Assembly (NCBI GenBank): GCA_030248215.1
Contig: JASANG010000641.1
Span: 248,001-312,000, forward strand
Direction of reading: 5' to 3'
DNA: 64,000 bases
From: Enoplolaimus lenunculus
Taxonomy: Eukaryota; Nematoda; Enoplea; Enoplida; Thoracostomopsidae
Below, piece by piece: positions 47,763 to 59,262 of the stretch. Below the pieces are notes generated by a model, which worked only from the letters and a program-made list of their open reading frames with translations, had not been told where the DNA came from and did not search any database. The position numbers and the translations under genes are program-made. Every line of letters starts with the position of its first letter. The first letter of the stretch is position 1.

Positions 47763-50700
47763 CTAAAACAATAAAATTTACATAACAAATACACATTTTC
47801 GACTCAATATCTTCTAAGCTTCTTTTCTAGTATCATCATCCAGTTCACATCATATTGATGTAGAGTTGTATTTTTAATTCTCTGTTAAAGTCATATAAAC
47901 AGTAACAAATTTTTTTAAATTAAAATTTCTCTGACCAACAAGCGTTCAATTCTGCGTAAAATGAGTTCAAAAATTATTTTAATTCGCTTTGTGAGTATGC
48001 GTGGTGTAGCTTGTGTATTTGCAGAGTGCGTAATGTTAAGACACATACATACTCGTGCATGTATACCACCATGGGAAACTGTGATATTGACCGCGCGATG
48101 TAATGGCTAGCGCGCTTGCCTCGCAAGCGAGAGGTGCGAGATTCGATTCCCGGGCGTGGCGATATCTTTCGGAGAAATTTAGGATAGAAAGCATGTGTAT
48201 TCGCAGGATTTCGGACAAAGGGGTCGTCCCGACTGTGCAGTTCTGACACGCTTAATATGTTAAATTTAAATACTGTGGTATAACTTAACGCTGCGCAAAT
48301 TGCAGAAAACAGTCCAGCGAACTTCTTCAAGTTCGTTATTGCAGTAGGGCGTAAAATTGAGTTGCAACTAAAGTTTCGAAACATTTAAAAAATAATTTTA
48401 ATAAATAAATGGCAATGATTAATACCAACTGATGATTGATGCTACACACATTTCAGAATATGACTTAAATTTCAAGACTACAAATTAACCTCACGGTACA
48501 GCTTACTCAAATAAGCATCATCATGATCAAAAAACAAATCGCCGACAATTGCAACACGGCGAAATAGTGGAACATTTTCAACGATAACAGACACTTCATC
48601 TCCGCGCCGGCCTGGGGTCCTTAAAATCGACACGTCACGAACGCACAAAGTATGGATCGACGCAGGATCGATGGGGTTTTTCCAAAAACCCGGGTCGCTT
48701 AAAATGAAAAAATGTGTTGAGTGGGTGAATTGTTAAAATTTGAGGCTTATATTTGATTTGGCCTAAGTTGTAATGCGTACTCCACAATATCGCGTGTACA
48801 CCGTGTAGAAAAATGCATCGGCTACTGACGCTTGCCTATTGCTAGGTTTTCGAAAATTTTCAAACGACAACTACTTATTTTAGAAATTACAAGTAGTCGT
48901 CTTTGAAAAATTATTTTAACAAAGCTCGTATTTCAAAATAAAACGCGATTTTATTCCTTGTTTAAAAACACCTACTGTTTAAAACGAGTGACGCCCTAAT
49001 ACACACTCGTGAAAATTGAAAATATAGTAGTTGTCGTTTTTTGGTATTTGATGTGTACCTATCGACGCTTGCCTGAAATATTTTTTCATTCACATTTCAT
49101 AGTAAAAGTCGTAAAAATCAGTTGCTATGAAATTCTGTAAGCAGCAAACGACAGCTACTATGTTTCATGAATTGAGCAAACGACAGCTAGTAGTGTTTTT
49201 GAAGATCGTCAATAACGGCTCCTAAATTTGTTAAAATTGCAATCTACGCTTAGTAATATTCGATTATTTGGATGCTGTACTTGGTTTTTTAAAATTTTGA
49301 AACTTTGAAATTTAAGGACGTGCTACTTGCTGTTTGTAAATTAGCGTAAGTCGTCGTCAATTGCTGATGCATTTTTCCACACGGTGTGCACGAGATATTG
49401 TGGAGCACGCATAATAGCGATATTTTGTTACGCAACGAACAAATATTTGAATTGTTTTTAGGCCAGTTTTTTATTAATGTTCTCATTGCGTGCAAGCGGG
49501 TTTGTGTTAATAGCGTGTTTGGTTGCACGTTACTCGTTACGAGGCGATAGAGCCGCACACTGCAAGTACAACGCAATCTGACTGCAAGAACCTTTTACTA
49601 CCAACAGTACATAAGTCCTGTTCACACGTGCAAGTATTTGCAACGAGAAGTTGCTGTTACAATTTGCATGGAAAATTTTTTGACAGCGCGAACTTGCAGC
49701 TGCAACTCGGAGCTGCAAGTTGAGTTTCGAAACATATTCACAAAATGCGCAGCAGCAAGTTGCAGATGTAAGCTCTCGGTGCAATTGCTTTCACATGTAA
49801 ATTGCAACTCCAAGTTCCGGATGTAAAAATTTGCACTTCAAAATTGCAGCTGCAAGTTTTTGATGCAAACGCTTGCACGTGTGAATAGAACTAAATACCT
49901 TCGATGGATTTGATTAACGACAAAAATTGCTCGCTGAAACCGTTTCACCAATTCAATCCCAGCCGTCGCAGTAGGACTTCCGGCAAGCAGTTGTTGTCGC
50001 ATTCGGCCGTCTGTTGTTACAATCATCGTAACGTCCACGGGACGGACATGATATTGAGCCAGGGTTCGCTCTAGGGTCGCAGCTGTATGGCCCGCTCCGA
50101 CGTCAAGAACTAGCACAAATTGCGACTGAGCTTGAATCAGCGTTACCGAGCTGGCGTTCGCTGAGTATTCGGAAGTAGGGTCAGCTGAAATTGTTATTAT
50201 TGCTATATGTGGGTTGTATATTCCCCCACATAATATTTTAAAACTTATCCGTTCTACCATCCCATTATCTCGTGTAAAGATTCTTCGTGTTCCTGCCATG
50301 GTTCCTTCGTTGGAATTAAAAACTTATGATCCATAATTTTTAATAACAACACCAACATTAACAATACATGTTGTCGGATGCGTAGCAGAGGTGCCAGGGG
50401 GCACAGCCCCCCGCCTGGAAAGATTTTGCCCCTCTCTGGAAAAATTTTCACTTTGCATGCAAGTCGTTAAAAATCCTTGAATGCCCCTCCTGAAAAATTT
50501 GTAGCCCCTCCTACCACGGTGAGCTGGCTACGGCCATGCATGATGTACTTTATTGTTTCTTTCCTCGCAGTTGAGCATAAACTGGTTCCATGTTTAGCTA
50601 CCATCAAAATGTAACCACAAAATTTTGCTGGAACGATGTTCCAGTTTTAAATATTTCGGAGCCACGGCACCAATTTAGCTCCGTCGCCAATATTGCTAGT

Positions 50701-53700
50701 CACCGCAGTAATGGTCACAACGTCTATTACCTCAAAAATTGTCACTTTGGCTAACCACCACAACAACACATTCTGATTGGTTAAAATTAATAACTAATAC
50801 GGTGTGACGTGATTGGACTTTTTTGTGAACAACAGAATACTCTATCAGGCAGTGGTGAAGGGGTCTACAGTTTTGTAGGACATTTTGATTGGGGTTGGCA
50901 CATTTATTGTTTTCGGATGACATTCACTTCGAGTTATAATAAAAAGCAAACTTAGGTGCCGTGGCTACAGTGGCGAGCCACTGTGCAAGTTTTATTAATA
51001 TAAATATACAAATTACACATTACCAGTGTTCCCGGCATCAGCAAGTGAACCATTTGCAATTTGAATAACATGAGGCGCTGCGTACGGACTATCAGCGGGT
51101 GCAGTGCATGTTCCACGAGGTGCTGCGCCTCTCAAGGTACCGACCGAAAGTACCGTAGAGTTTGGTCCAAAGTTAGTACCGTCGGAACCACAACACAAGA
51201 AACCTTCCTGGCAGTCGAGCAATGTTTGACACGGCGAACAAGTGTAAATCTACACAACCCATAAATAGTTGACCATCGTATAGATAGAATTCAAAATGTT
51301 TTGTATAATACAACGGTAGGTTGATGACATTTAGTTTGTAAAATATCAAGGCATAACATGGGCTCGAATCCATTACCTGACATACACGCCCGTAGCGAAC
51401 TAACCTTGCTAGGGGGGGGCTAAAATTTTTTTCAGAAGGTCCATTCTAGCGCTTTTAATGACTCACACGCAAGGTTGAAAATTTTCTAAGCGGAGCGAAA
51501 ATTTATCCGGGGGGGCTGAGCTTCCACCCCCTGGAGCACCTTGGCTACTATCCCGCTGACGTAGCTGAAATAATCTTTGATACACTGTTTACGGATATTG
51601 CAGGTAAAAATTATAAACGAAAGGCGATTTTGCGCTGGACGTCAATCTGTTATGGAAATTGATCCAGAAACTTAAAGTTTTTAAGCAGTGTTTTTATACA
51701 GGAAAACTATTTAAGGATTTGCTGGACTTTTTAAATTTTAACATATTTTTGGCTGAAATATCGTTTCACATCAAACACGGAAGAAGTTAAGCCATTGCGA
51801 CTAAATAGCAGATAACCACATGGTTCAAGTATTGCAAGTCTACTTTATATAGATAACTTTCAACCTTGAGGTGAGCTGGATACGCGCATGGGTGAACCGT
51901 ACGATCCCGATGAAACAAAGCTTTTCAAATTTCATTCATTCACAAAACTGCATTTTCACATACGTTTCAAGGTGAAAAGTAAAACAAAAACAGATTAGAG
52001 AGCACACGTACCTTATTTGCCAATGGACACTTTTCCAACGTCGCTTTCGGATTTGGTTTCAGAGTCGTAGTCAACTCGGCGACCCACAAGTCGAATTTGA
52101 ACTCCTGTTCAGTTTCGTTTGGCGGAGGAATCGTTACTCCGTTAAATTTTGGAGCTATCAACTCCGGTTGTGTGATTGTGGGCACTTGACTCAAGCCCTG
52201 TATTTGAAACCCTGTTGGGAGTAACAAGCGGGGGTGAACAGTCTTAAAATGTTGTGGTGCTGGTGTTGTTGAAATATGAATGGAACTTTCTGTGTTGGGT
52301 TGAGTTAAAACTGAAGTTTCTGTTGTTACCAAGACGTCAGGTTTTAAATAATGTTGGCCATTATTGGGTACAGTATCAACAGCGGTAGTGTTATTTAACT
52401 CCGAAGTACTTTTAACGGCAGAAGAATTAAGTCCGTGATTTCCGTTGGAACCGGAACCTGATGCCAATATTGGTTCCGGTGTAGATTTGTGTTTCAAATT
52501 GCGCAACACGATATTCGCTAGTCGTTCTGGTTGACGCCTGAAACCGTTAAGATTAAATTTTAAATTTCATTAATCGTTTTGGTACGTTTCAAAATCTCCG
52601 GGTAAATACACTTCTTGACGTTGTTTGTCTATACGCGTTTAGAAACAAGTTATTTGTCTGAAAGCCAAATGTTTTAAAATAAACCAATTAAACAATTGTT
52701 TTTTACTTTAAAATAAAACCTAATTTTGACGGATATTAAAGTTTGACACGATCGTTTTAATTTCAAATTTAACGACATAGAATGTTTGTCTGAAATCTTA
52801 AATTTTACTCAGGTTACGATTTTAAAACGTTTTCCAAAACACAAGTCTATCCGCAATCAATACTAATACTGCAATACTAAAATCAACTGCATTCTTCCCG
52901 AATCTGGACAATTTGTCTATTTTTTTATTCAAATTAATCACCTCGAAACCTGTACACGTCTGGCGTTTTGATACGGTTCCGCCCGGTATCCTGCAACTCG
53001 GTGTTCCACCGGTTTTGAACCTTGAGCATATCCTACTGAACCAGTCCGTTTAAACGCATCGAATAACGGCAAAGTGCCACCGTAAACGTTTGCTTGATTT
53101 GTGAATCCCGATTCAGCGTAGAACGATTTGCTTTTGACAAACGATGTTTGACCGCCCCTGGTTGGATCTTGAGGTGGAGTTGAACTTGGCCGAAAGATCA
53201 CTAGCGTCTGTTGATCTTGGTGTTTGGGTTGCTCGTCTCCATGATAGTCGCCGAGAGGTTCGAGTCGAAATCGAGGAGATTTTCGTGACGGAAATTCAAC
53301 TGGGGCTTCGTGTACGAGCAAATGATGATGAATTGCTGAAAACCAAAAATATAAATGTCGGCGTTTAGCAAAAAGTAATTTGAGTGACAGTTTGAGTTGT
53401 ATGTTTTAATTGTGATTATTTGCGAAAAAATGTGTGAAAACAAATTCGTTCAAAACGAATGTTTTTTTTCTAGAAGTAGCCAAAATATCACTGCTGTATG
53501 TCTAAGTCTGGAGGACAAGCGAACACTCCTATTATAATTTTAAAATTTGGCGAATGTTTCTATTAGAAAAAGTGTTTCATTTCAAATTCATCGTTTTTAT
53601 TTAAGAAAAACAAAGTTTAGAAAACCACATTCCATATTGCTTTGACCAAACGTTATTCATACAAATATATATATTATATGTATATGTATATTATATATTA

Positions 53701-55739
53701 TAGTTTTAACAGAAGTATTCTTCTATGAATATTTGATAATATATATTTTGAGTAACAGGCCACTATAATCACCCCTTATGCTACCTTCTCCATCTGAAAC
53801 CAAACTGTGGTCTGTTAGATCTTGGTCGAGGCCAGCTGCTACAGGATACTGCAATCCCTGCCGTGAACCCCTCAAAATTGCTGGAGTTTCTTTGCGCATA
53901 GGACCTGCAAGCGCTGCGCCATGTCTTCCATACTTGCCATGCTGCGAACCAACTTGACTCGGCCCATATCCTAGGCTGGAGACGTGTACAGGATCAACTA
54001 TCCGAGTAGGTTCATGTTTTGATAGCTCTAACTGTTGACCATACAAATGGCGTCGTGTCTTAGTGCCACCCCTCCTGCTCGCAGCTGGTGTTCGAAGCTG
54101 ATCATGATCAAAGCCCCCCGAGCGTCTATCGTATATCACCAACGTTTTTAGTTCTCCGTTTGGATTCGGTACGAGTATTGGATGTTTGTTTCCTTGTTGG
54201 TGCAGTTGCTTTTGCTGTTCCTGATGTCCAGACTTCGGGCGGTTTTGTCTCTTTGTTTTCTCGTTTTTATTGTTGAAAACAATAAATTCTTTTGTCGCCT
54301 GTTGACTTTTCGCTTTAGATCCAGTGTGCGCCATTTGTTCAGCGTCAATATGTGGCATAAATTCCAATTGTTCTGGTCGAAGACTAAACCTGGGCAGTGA
54401 CTGACTATTTGCAAGTTTTCGAACGCGGAGTGAATACAATTCTTGGTGTTGGCCAAAATGTCTCATTCGGTTCGCGTTGTCAACCAGTTGCTTGTAGTAC
54501 AACAATGGACGATTATTGATAAAGTTTTCATTTTCGCCTACGGCCAATCCGTGTTTACTTGGACGTCGTCGTGTCATCGCTTTTCTTGATTTTACACTGG
54601 TCAGTGCTAATTGTTTTGCTGATGCCAGCGTTCCATCTCTGCGATCAATATTGATTTTTTCAACAAATTTTGGCTGAGAATCGGTCGAAAATTCAACTAC
54701 ATTTCGATGTTTCACAGTCTGTTTGTCGTACGCTGGCGTTGAATGTTTTAATAAATGCTTCATTGCTCTTCGATCGTAGCTTCGGCCCAAAATCAACGGT
54801 CTATGCAAGTATTGTCTCAAGTATGCCGACAGACCCTTGTGCGGAGCCAATCCAAGACTGATTTTGTTCTTTTGAAATATACATTCCTGACCTTTGCATT
54901 TATTTGCTGTTTTCATTGAGTTTTCTTGTGAATTTTTTGAGTCAGCCTCGTTCGAGTCCTCAGCGAAAGCAGGGCGAATTTGAACAATACTTTGACTTTT
55001 TTCAAACTCAACTTGTGAATCGGCTTGTCTCTGACGCTTTTCATCCCTGTCGAGCTCTGGTTTGTGACCTTTTTTCGCAACTACTAAACTCGGTGTACCA
55101 TAATGGTGACGATTTTGAAGCGAGTTTTGCGATCGTTGCTGCGATGGTACAAAATTGACAAAGTTATACTTAATCCGAGGCTGTTGCGGTTGAGATTCGT
55201 TTTTCGACGGTGTAAACAAGCTAACATTGGCTAAAACAAATGGATTTCCAACTAACTGTATTCGATCAACAGGATATGGAGTGTCTTGGGGTTTCAGTAG
55301 GCCATTTCCGCTGTTGGCATTGCTTGTTTTCTTGTTGTTGTTGTTGTTGTTGCTATTGTTGTTGTCGTCGTCGTCTTTGTTGTTGTTGTCGTTGTTGCTG
55401 TAGTTGTAGTAGTTGTCTTTATTGTTTTTGTTGTTTCTGATGTTCTCAACATCGTATAAATCTCGTCCCGATCCAGCGATGTATAAAATGGTTGCGGGTT
55501 TGTTTCGCGATCGCATCATTTCTTCGTACTGACGAAGTTGCCGTTCGGAGCTCATTGGTTTTGTTTCGTCGTTGTATTGTTTGTTCAATATATCTTCTAT
55601 GTCTATTGGTCGTCCACGATGTTGCTCTTGATTGCTTTCCAAATGACCATAAGGTTCTGTTATATCGTCATCCAGTTCGCCTCGCTTTTGTTGCGTTAGT
55701 TTTTGTTCTTTCTTTTGTCGTTCCTTCTCCTCCTCCTCC

Positions 55740-55773
<34 letters not shown>

Positions 55774-57043
55774 GACGATAGTGGTGTTGTTGCTGATGAT
55801 CATCGCTCCGCTGTTGTTGGATGTGATGTTGTTGATTATGTTGCTGCGTCTGTTGTTGTCGTTGTTGTTGTTGGTGTTGTTGTTGTAGTTTTCGTTCTGA
55901 CTGCTGGTGTTGCTGTTGTTGTTCTTTTTCAAACCGCTGATGCTGTTCAACTTGGACTCGAAGTTGTTCTTGACGCCGTTTTAACAAATCGAGTTGCCGT
56001 TGTCGATCAGAAACAAATTTTGCCATTTGTGCCAGATGTTGGTTTAACAGTTGCTCAGGATTTTCAGTTGATGTCTGTATTAACTGAGTGGTTGTTTCTG
56101 TTGCGTCTATTGCAGCGACGCTTCTGGGATGTTGCTCGATAGAAAAATTCGGCCATTCCTGCAATCCGAGAGGGACACCTTGTTCCGATGATGCAACTTC
56201 GCGCAGCACAGGGTTTCCTAACTCATATTTGGTTAACATTTGCAGATGTCGACCTAGGGTACTCAAAGAATCACCCCTATTATAAAATTGAGATTCCTCG
56301 TTTTGCTGGTTGGCTGCTGATTCCCGGGCGCTGATGTATTCCACGTCGGGCAATCTTAGATCTTGGTTCTGTTGTATTTTCACAGCTGGTTTTTGATGAA
56401 ATCCTAAAGACTCAAGCTCACCGCTTTTTTCATACAGGGTTGCACCCCTGATTTTTTGCCGTGGCACCGAAATAAGAGATGGTTCTATAAGCGTCGCCCG
56501 AACCGGAACGCGATTGCGTAGCTGAGAACGTTGTGAAAAATAAAATCTGCCAGAAAGCCTTTCTGCTGCATCATTTGCGTTTCCTTCATTCCGATTGGCT
56601 ACGTTCTGCAAGTATTCTTCACCAATAGATTTTCGACTGGTTTCGCCACTATCTCGGTTGTGATTGGCTAATTTGGTACGAGTATTTTCGCCAATAAATT
56701 CACCGCTTGCGACTTCATCAATTTGTTTTGTTTCACCACGACCTGCTGACGATCGATCATGGGCTGCGTCGACAGAAAATCGGTAACAAACTGTAATGTT
56801 TGGGAATTCTTCTCTCATGTCGCAAATTTGGTCCCGCGGGCATGGTTTTCCATAATCGCAACGTAAAGGATTACCTTCCTCATTAAAATAAGGTTTAATG
56901 TACGGAGACAAAGATGAACTTATTGGAATTACGGCAGTTATCACAAATAGGAAGCATATTAGAACACACGCGGGAGCAGATTTTGAATATAATAATTGCG
57001 ACATTATGCCATTGCCTGCGGCAAACGGCTTAAATATGAACAT
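47548..57043 (-). CDS. MBLAC1-like: Predicted secreted Gln-rich protein with a degenerate MBLAC1-like domain, 7 exons
   Basis: Exons in transcript order are 53785-57043, 52942-53335, 52012-52537, 51024-51249, 49899-50184, 48507-48697 and 47548-47762; all six junctions are in phase and give 1698 residues. A hydrophobic signal segment (ACVLICFLFVITAVIPISS) precedes a four-Cys stretch (LRCDYGKPCPRDQICDM), a Gln/His-rich coiled stretch, an Asn/Asp/Lys-rich stretch, a second Cys cluster (CSPCQTLLDCQEGFLCC), then from about residue 1450 a metallo-beta-lactamase fold. That fold follows MBLAC1 and C. elegans SWIP-10 in order: SVTLIQ, VLDVGAGHTAATL, VRPVDVTMIVTT, ILRTPG, VAIVGDLFF, RRRIACSVDWIIPG. The metal ligands are nearly all replaced (TTDGRMRQ, TPGR, PGRG; only GD kept). 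Family members hydrolyse through bound metal in the cell; this one is probably non-catalytic and outside it. Function unknown. Confidence 0.82.
48083..48166 (+). tRNA. tRNA-like sequence, possibly a tRNA-Ala(CGC) relic or SINE head
   Basis: CTTGC-CTCGCAA-GCGAG forms an anticodon arm with a proper 7-base loop, U33 and anticodon CGC, followed by AGGTGCGAGATTCGATTCCC, close to a pol III B box. The D arm (GTAATGGCTAGCGC) is partly recognisable. The T stem pairs poorly and no good 7-bp acceptor stem is found at the usual distance, so a working tRNA is doubtful. It lies in the last intron of the MBL-fold gene, antisense to it. Confidence 0.4.
48507..48697 (-). CDS. MBLAC1-like: MBL-fold gene exon 6: motifs 3 and 4 of MBL fold
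   Basis: Encodes DVSILRTPGRRGDEVSVIVE, matching the TPGH-x-DVSVVV region of MBLAC1 with His replaced by Arg, then RVAIVGDLFFDHDDAYL, which keeps the bridging Asp (GD). Acceptor CATTTTAAG; donor TTTGA|GTAAGC chosen because it leaves in phase 1, as exon 7 requires. Too short and intron-bound to show as a long ORF. Confidence 0.86.
49614..49892. mobile_element. MITE with TTCACACGTGCAAG ends, next to a splice donor
   Basis: The ends AGTCCTGTTCACACGTGCAAG less one base and the inverse of AGTTCTATTCACACGTGCAAG match at 19 of 21 positions. The inside is full of GCAACTTGCAGC-type motifs and has no ORF. It lies in the intron after exon 5 of the MBL-fold gene. Confidence 0.8.
49899..50184 (-). CDS. 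MBLAC1-like: MBL-fold gene exon 5: first half of MBL fold
   Basis: Encodes SSVTLIQAQSQFVLVLDVGA and VRPVDVTMIVTTDGRMRQQL. The second segment sits where MBLAC1 has the metal-binding THGHSDH. The VLDVGAGHTA strand-loop is well kept. Acceptor AACAATTTCAG; donor CGAAG|GTATTT, whose seventh base begins a transposon (49614-49892). Confidence 0.88.
50385..50545. repeat. GTAGCCAG-family repeat in an intron
   Basis: CGTAGCAGAGGTGCCAGGGG at the left and GGTGAGCTGGCTACGGCCAT at the right are inverted; the inside has GCCCCTC and AATCCTTGAATGCCCC, shared with 37460-37660 and 42250-42425. Confidence 0.55.
51024..51249 (-). CDS. MBLAC1-like: MBL-fold gene exon 4: Cys cluster
   Basis: Encodes IYTCSPCQTLLDCQEGFLCC and a later GTC; the C-x5-DC-x4-(L)CC spacing resembles whey-acidic-protein-type modules, but too few Cys are present to call one. 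The last part (APHVIQIANGSLAD) aligns with the first strand of the MBLAC1 fold. Donor ACTG|GTAATG. Confidence 0.8.
51390..51555. repeat. GTAGCCAG-family repeat in an intron
   Basis: CTTGCTAGGGGGGGGCT and CCCCCTGGAGCACCTTGGCT flank a diverged copy, between exons 3 and 4 of the MBL-fold gene. Confidence 0.45.
52012..52537 (-). CDS. MBLAC1-like: MBL-fold gene exon 3
   Basis: Acceptor AACGGTTTCAG, donor AATAAG|GTACGT, phase 2 in and 0 out. It encodes a Thr/Ser/Pro-rich linker (possible mucin-like region) ending TLEKCPLANK, which starts the second Cys cluster. Confidence 0.78.
52942..53335 (-). CDS. MBLAC1-like: MBL-fold gene exon 2
   Basis: Acceptor TTGGTTTTCAG, phase 1 in. The donor TTCGAG|GTGATT leaves in phase 2 and fits exon 3; an earlier GTACAG|GTTTCG would not. 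It encodes 131 polar residues with many basic pairs and no recognised domain. Confidence 0.75.
53785..57043 (-). CDS. MBLAC1-like: MBL-fold gene exon 1: signal peptide and low-complexity region
   Basis: Two start codons are possible: 57043, and 57004 (MSQLLYSKSAPACVLICF), which gives a more usual signal peptide; both have A at -3. The exon encodes 1086 residues: four Cys within the first 90, a Gln/His tract at 55700-55990, an Asn/Asp/Lys tract at 55310-55440 and basic stretches (KRQRQADSQ, MTRRRPSKHG) that could be protease sites. Donor GAGAAG|GTAGCA, phase 1; the frame runs on for 20 residues past it. Confidence 0.82.
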
Positions 57044-57064
57044 AGTATGAAATATCTATAAATG

Positions 57065-57260
57065 AATCCCTTTCTCACATGAATATTCAACATTACGTAT
57101 AACTAATTTCAAACCAGGATTCGGATAGCAGCCTGACTGGTGGACGGCGTCTACAATCACCACCCAGTTATAAGAGTTTGACGGTCGAGTTCGAAGAGAC
57201 TGACATTTGTTGTGGCGATTTTGAACTGCGCTTTACGCGTAATAATTAATTCCTACACAG
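57065..57260. mobile_element. Copy of the tRNA-like piggyBac-type MITE
   Basis: Begins CCCTTTCTCACATGAATATT like the full copy at 59915-60176 and carries the same tRNA-like core in inverse (CAGGATTCGGATAGC and ACCACCCAGTTATAAGAG). The right inverted end is diverged or lost. It lies just upstream of the MBL-fold gene start. Confidence 0.6.
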
Positions 57261-57461
57261 TGCGTAACCTATTTACTTTCGTATATAAATTGCGCTAAGT
57301 TGCTCGCAGTCCAATTATGCGACAGGAGGTCAAAAATTTTTGCATCCAAAAGTAACGGTTAGCATATCTCCGATTTCCAGTGAAATGAATTTCCTTGCTT
57401 AAGTGTCACAAAGACATTGTGTGTACGAAAAAATGAGATCCATCAGACGCGTTACGTTTTT

Positions 57462-57660
57462 AGGCCAATGTATAGAACAGTGCCGCTACTGTAGTGTAAG
57501 CATATTCTTAAGCCGAAACCTAAAACTAAACCTAAGCATAAGCGTAAGAATGAACTCATATCTAAATCTAAGCCTTAACAAAAACAAATTAGTGTCGAGC
57601 ATAAACATAGTCTGTTGCTCTTTCAAAAAAACGTTCCAGCCGTGATGTTTTTATATACAT
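57462..57660. mobile_element. TTAGGC-bearing MITE copy, diverged
   Basis: Begins GGCCAATGTATAGAACAGTG and carries CCTAAGCATAAGCGTAAG inside; the right end is diverged (CGTTCCAGCCGTGATG). Confidence 0.55.
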
Positions 57661-58827
57661 GAGCATGTTTTTGGTATACCTACTCCACTTCGTTTCGTGG
57701 AAAGGCAACTTAGGCAAACGTAGAATATTTTATAGCATGGTCGTTGACAATTTCTCAATTGCAATGTGTGGTACAATCCAAAAAACGTAAGTTCATTATT
57801 ATTTGACTATGGTTTAAGGTACTAAACCTGCAATTCCTACTTTTTGCTTTCACACAGACTTCTTCGCTATCAATGGTAAAGCACATATCATTCATTGAGA
57901 TGCGGCTCTTAAAAGATCATGATTTGGTAGCAACTAAAGTAGGGATATTAAAATTTTTCACTTCACTTATAAAATTTTAGCAAAACTATCACGACGGGCC
58001 CGTATTCTCAAATTTGTATAGCACCTATTACCAGTTAATCATAGGTCTTGTTACTTTCGAACCAGTAAACGCTGACGTTTAAAATGCGGCATACTTTTCG
58101 CGCATAGTTGATTCTACTTCCGTACCAATTTTGAGTTTAATAATTGTAATAGTGAATTTAAAAACCTAATACTAACTGATGATATTTTGCTATACATATT
58201 TGAGAAGAATTTGGACCCAGATTTAACTCTAAGAACATTTTCAATTCTGAACCGTACTGTACAGGTAAATTTCACAAATTATTCATATTTAAATATGTAC
58301 TGTCGTAAAGAATAGAAAAAACAAATTAAAGCAAGCATATGCTATTGACTACGTTCGTCTTTACAAAATGTTCTCACTTTTATTTCAAACTTTGTGACGA
58401 GTTAACTTTTTAACTCAAATATTTATACTTTTAATGACGACGCCGGCACATTTTTGCAAGTTGAGATGCCTTTATAATATGCAACAAACGCAAATATTCA
58501 CAGTTTGTGCTTGGCAAACAGCGAAGCGAACGCTCAATTTCGTAGTAAACTTTAATAGCAGCTTTTCAGTCTGACATGAGGCAGATGTACTCAACGAAGT
58601 GAAGAATTTGACAGAACCGTCTGATTCGTGATAATAACGAATTTTTCCATTTCTGAAACCATGATTATGCTAAGTTTCTGACCGAAACGTCATGTTTAGC
58701 AAACATTTGCGCAAACCGCAAAAAATAAAATCAGTTACAAGTTTTGCGTTCATTTCTCAAAAATTAAGAAATGAAATTTTTTATCATAAAATTACAAATT
58801 TTCCAGTATATTACATTAGTGACCCGA

Positions 58828-58970
58828 ATAAGAGGGGGTAATAAGAGGGGCTCCCTATTTTGAGTTTCAATCAATAGAGTCCGTATGGCTAATAGGAGTC
58901 CGTAAGCGGATAGAGTCCTTAAACCCTTATTAGAGTCCATAAATTGCCAATTATCCCAAATTGTAGAACT
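58828..58970. mobile_element. Fragment of the CCCGAATAAG family
   Basis: Begins ACCCGAATAAGAGGGGGTAA and carries two AATAGGAGTCCGTA-type units in inverse orientation to the other copies; the rest of the element is missing. Confidence 0.6.
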
Positions 58971-59064
58971 ATATGAGCTTGACGATCGAGCTCCAAGGCA
59001 TGTCTCATAGTCGTGCAGGCTGACAAGTGGCTCCAAAGGTTTGCGTTTAGCAAAATTTTTGACC

Positions 59065-59262
59065 CATGTTGGTTTCAGGGGCGTCCAGATTTCTGGTGGG
59101 TCAATAAAAAGTAGGTTTCGATTCTAGATTACATTTTTCGCTTAACCTTAGGTTTAGGCTTAGGCTTAGGAATACATTTTTGCAACGGTTAGGCTTAGGC
59201 TTAGGCTTAGAAGTACGCTTAATCTACTGTTATGCCACTTAAAGTAACATTGGCCAAATTTT
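59065..59262. mobile_element. TTAGGC-bearing MITE copy
   Basis: The inside has two runs of GGCTTA hexamers (TTAGGCTTAGGCTTAGG near 59155 and 59188) and the right end is CTTAAAGTAACATTGGCC, the GGCCAATGTTACTTT variant. Confidence 0.65.

Noticed and set aside
49523-49826. Cys-rich overlapping ORFs on both strands
   Set aside because: They come from the repeated TGCAACTTGCAGC motifs of the MITE at 49614-49892.
55492-56142. Long + strand ORF rich in Val and Leu, apparently a membrane protein
   Set aside because: It is the antisense of the Gln/His/Asn codon tracts of the MBL-fold gene; the repetitive codons keep the other frames open.
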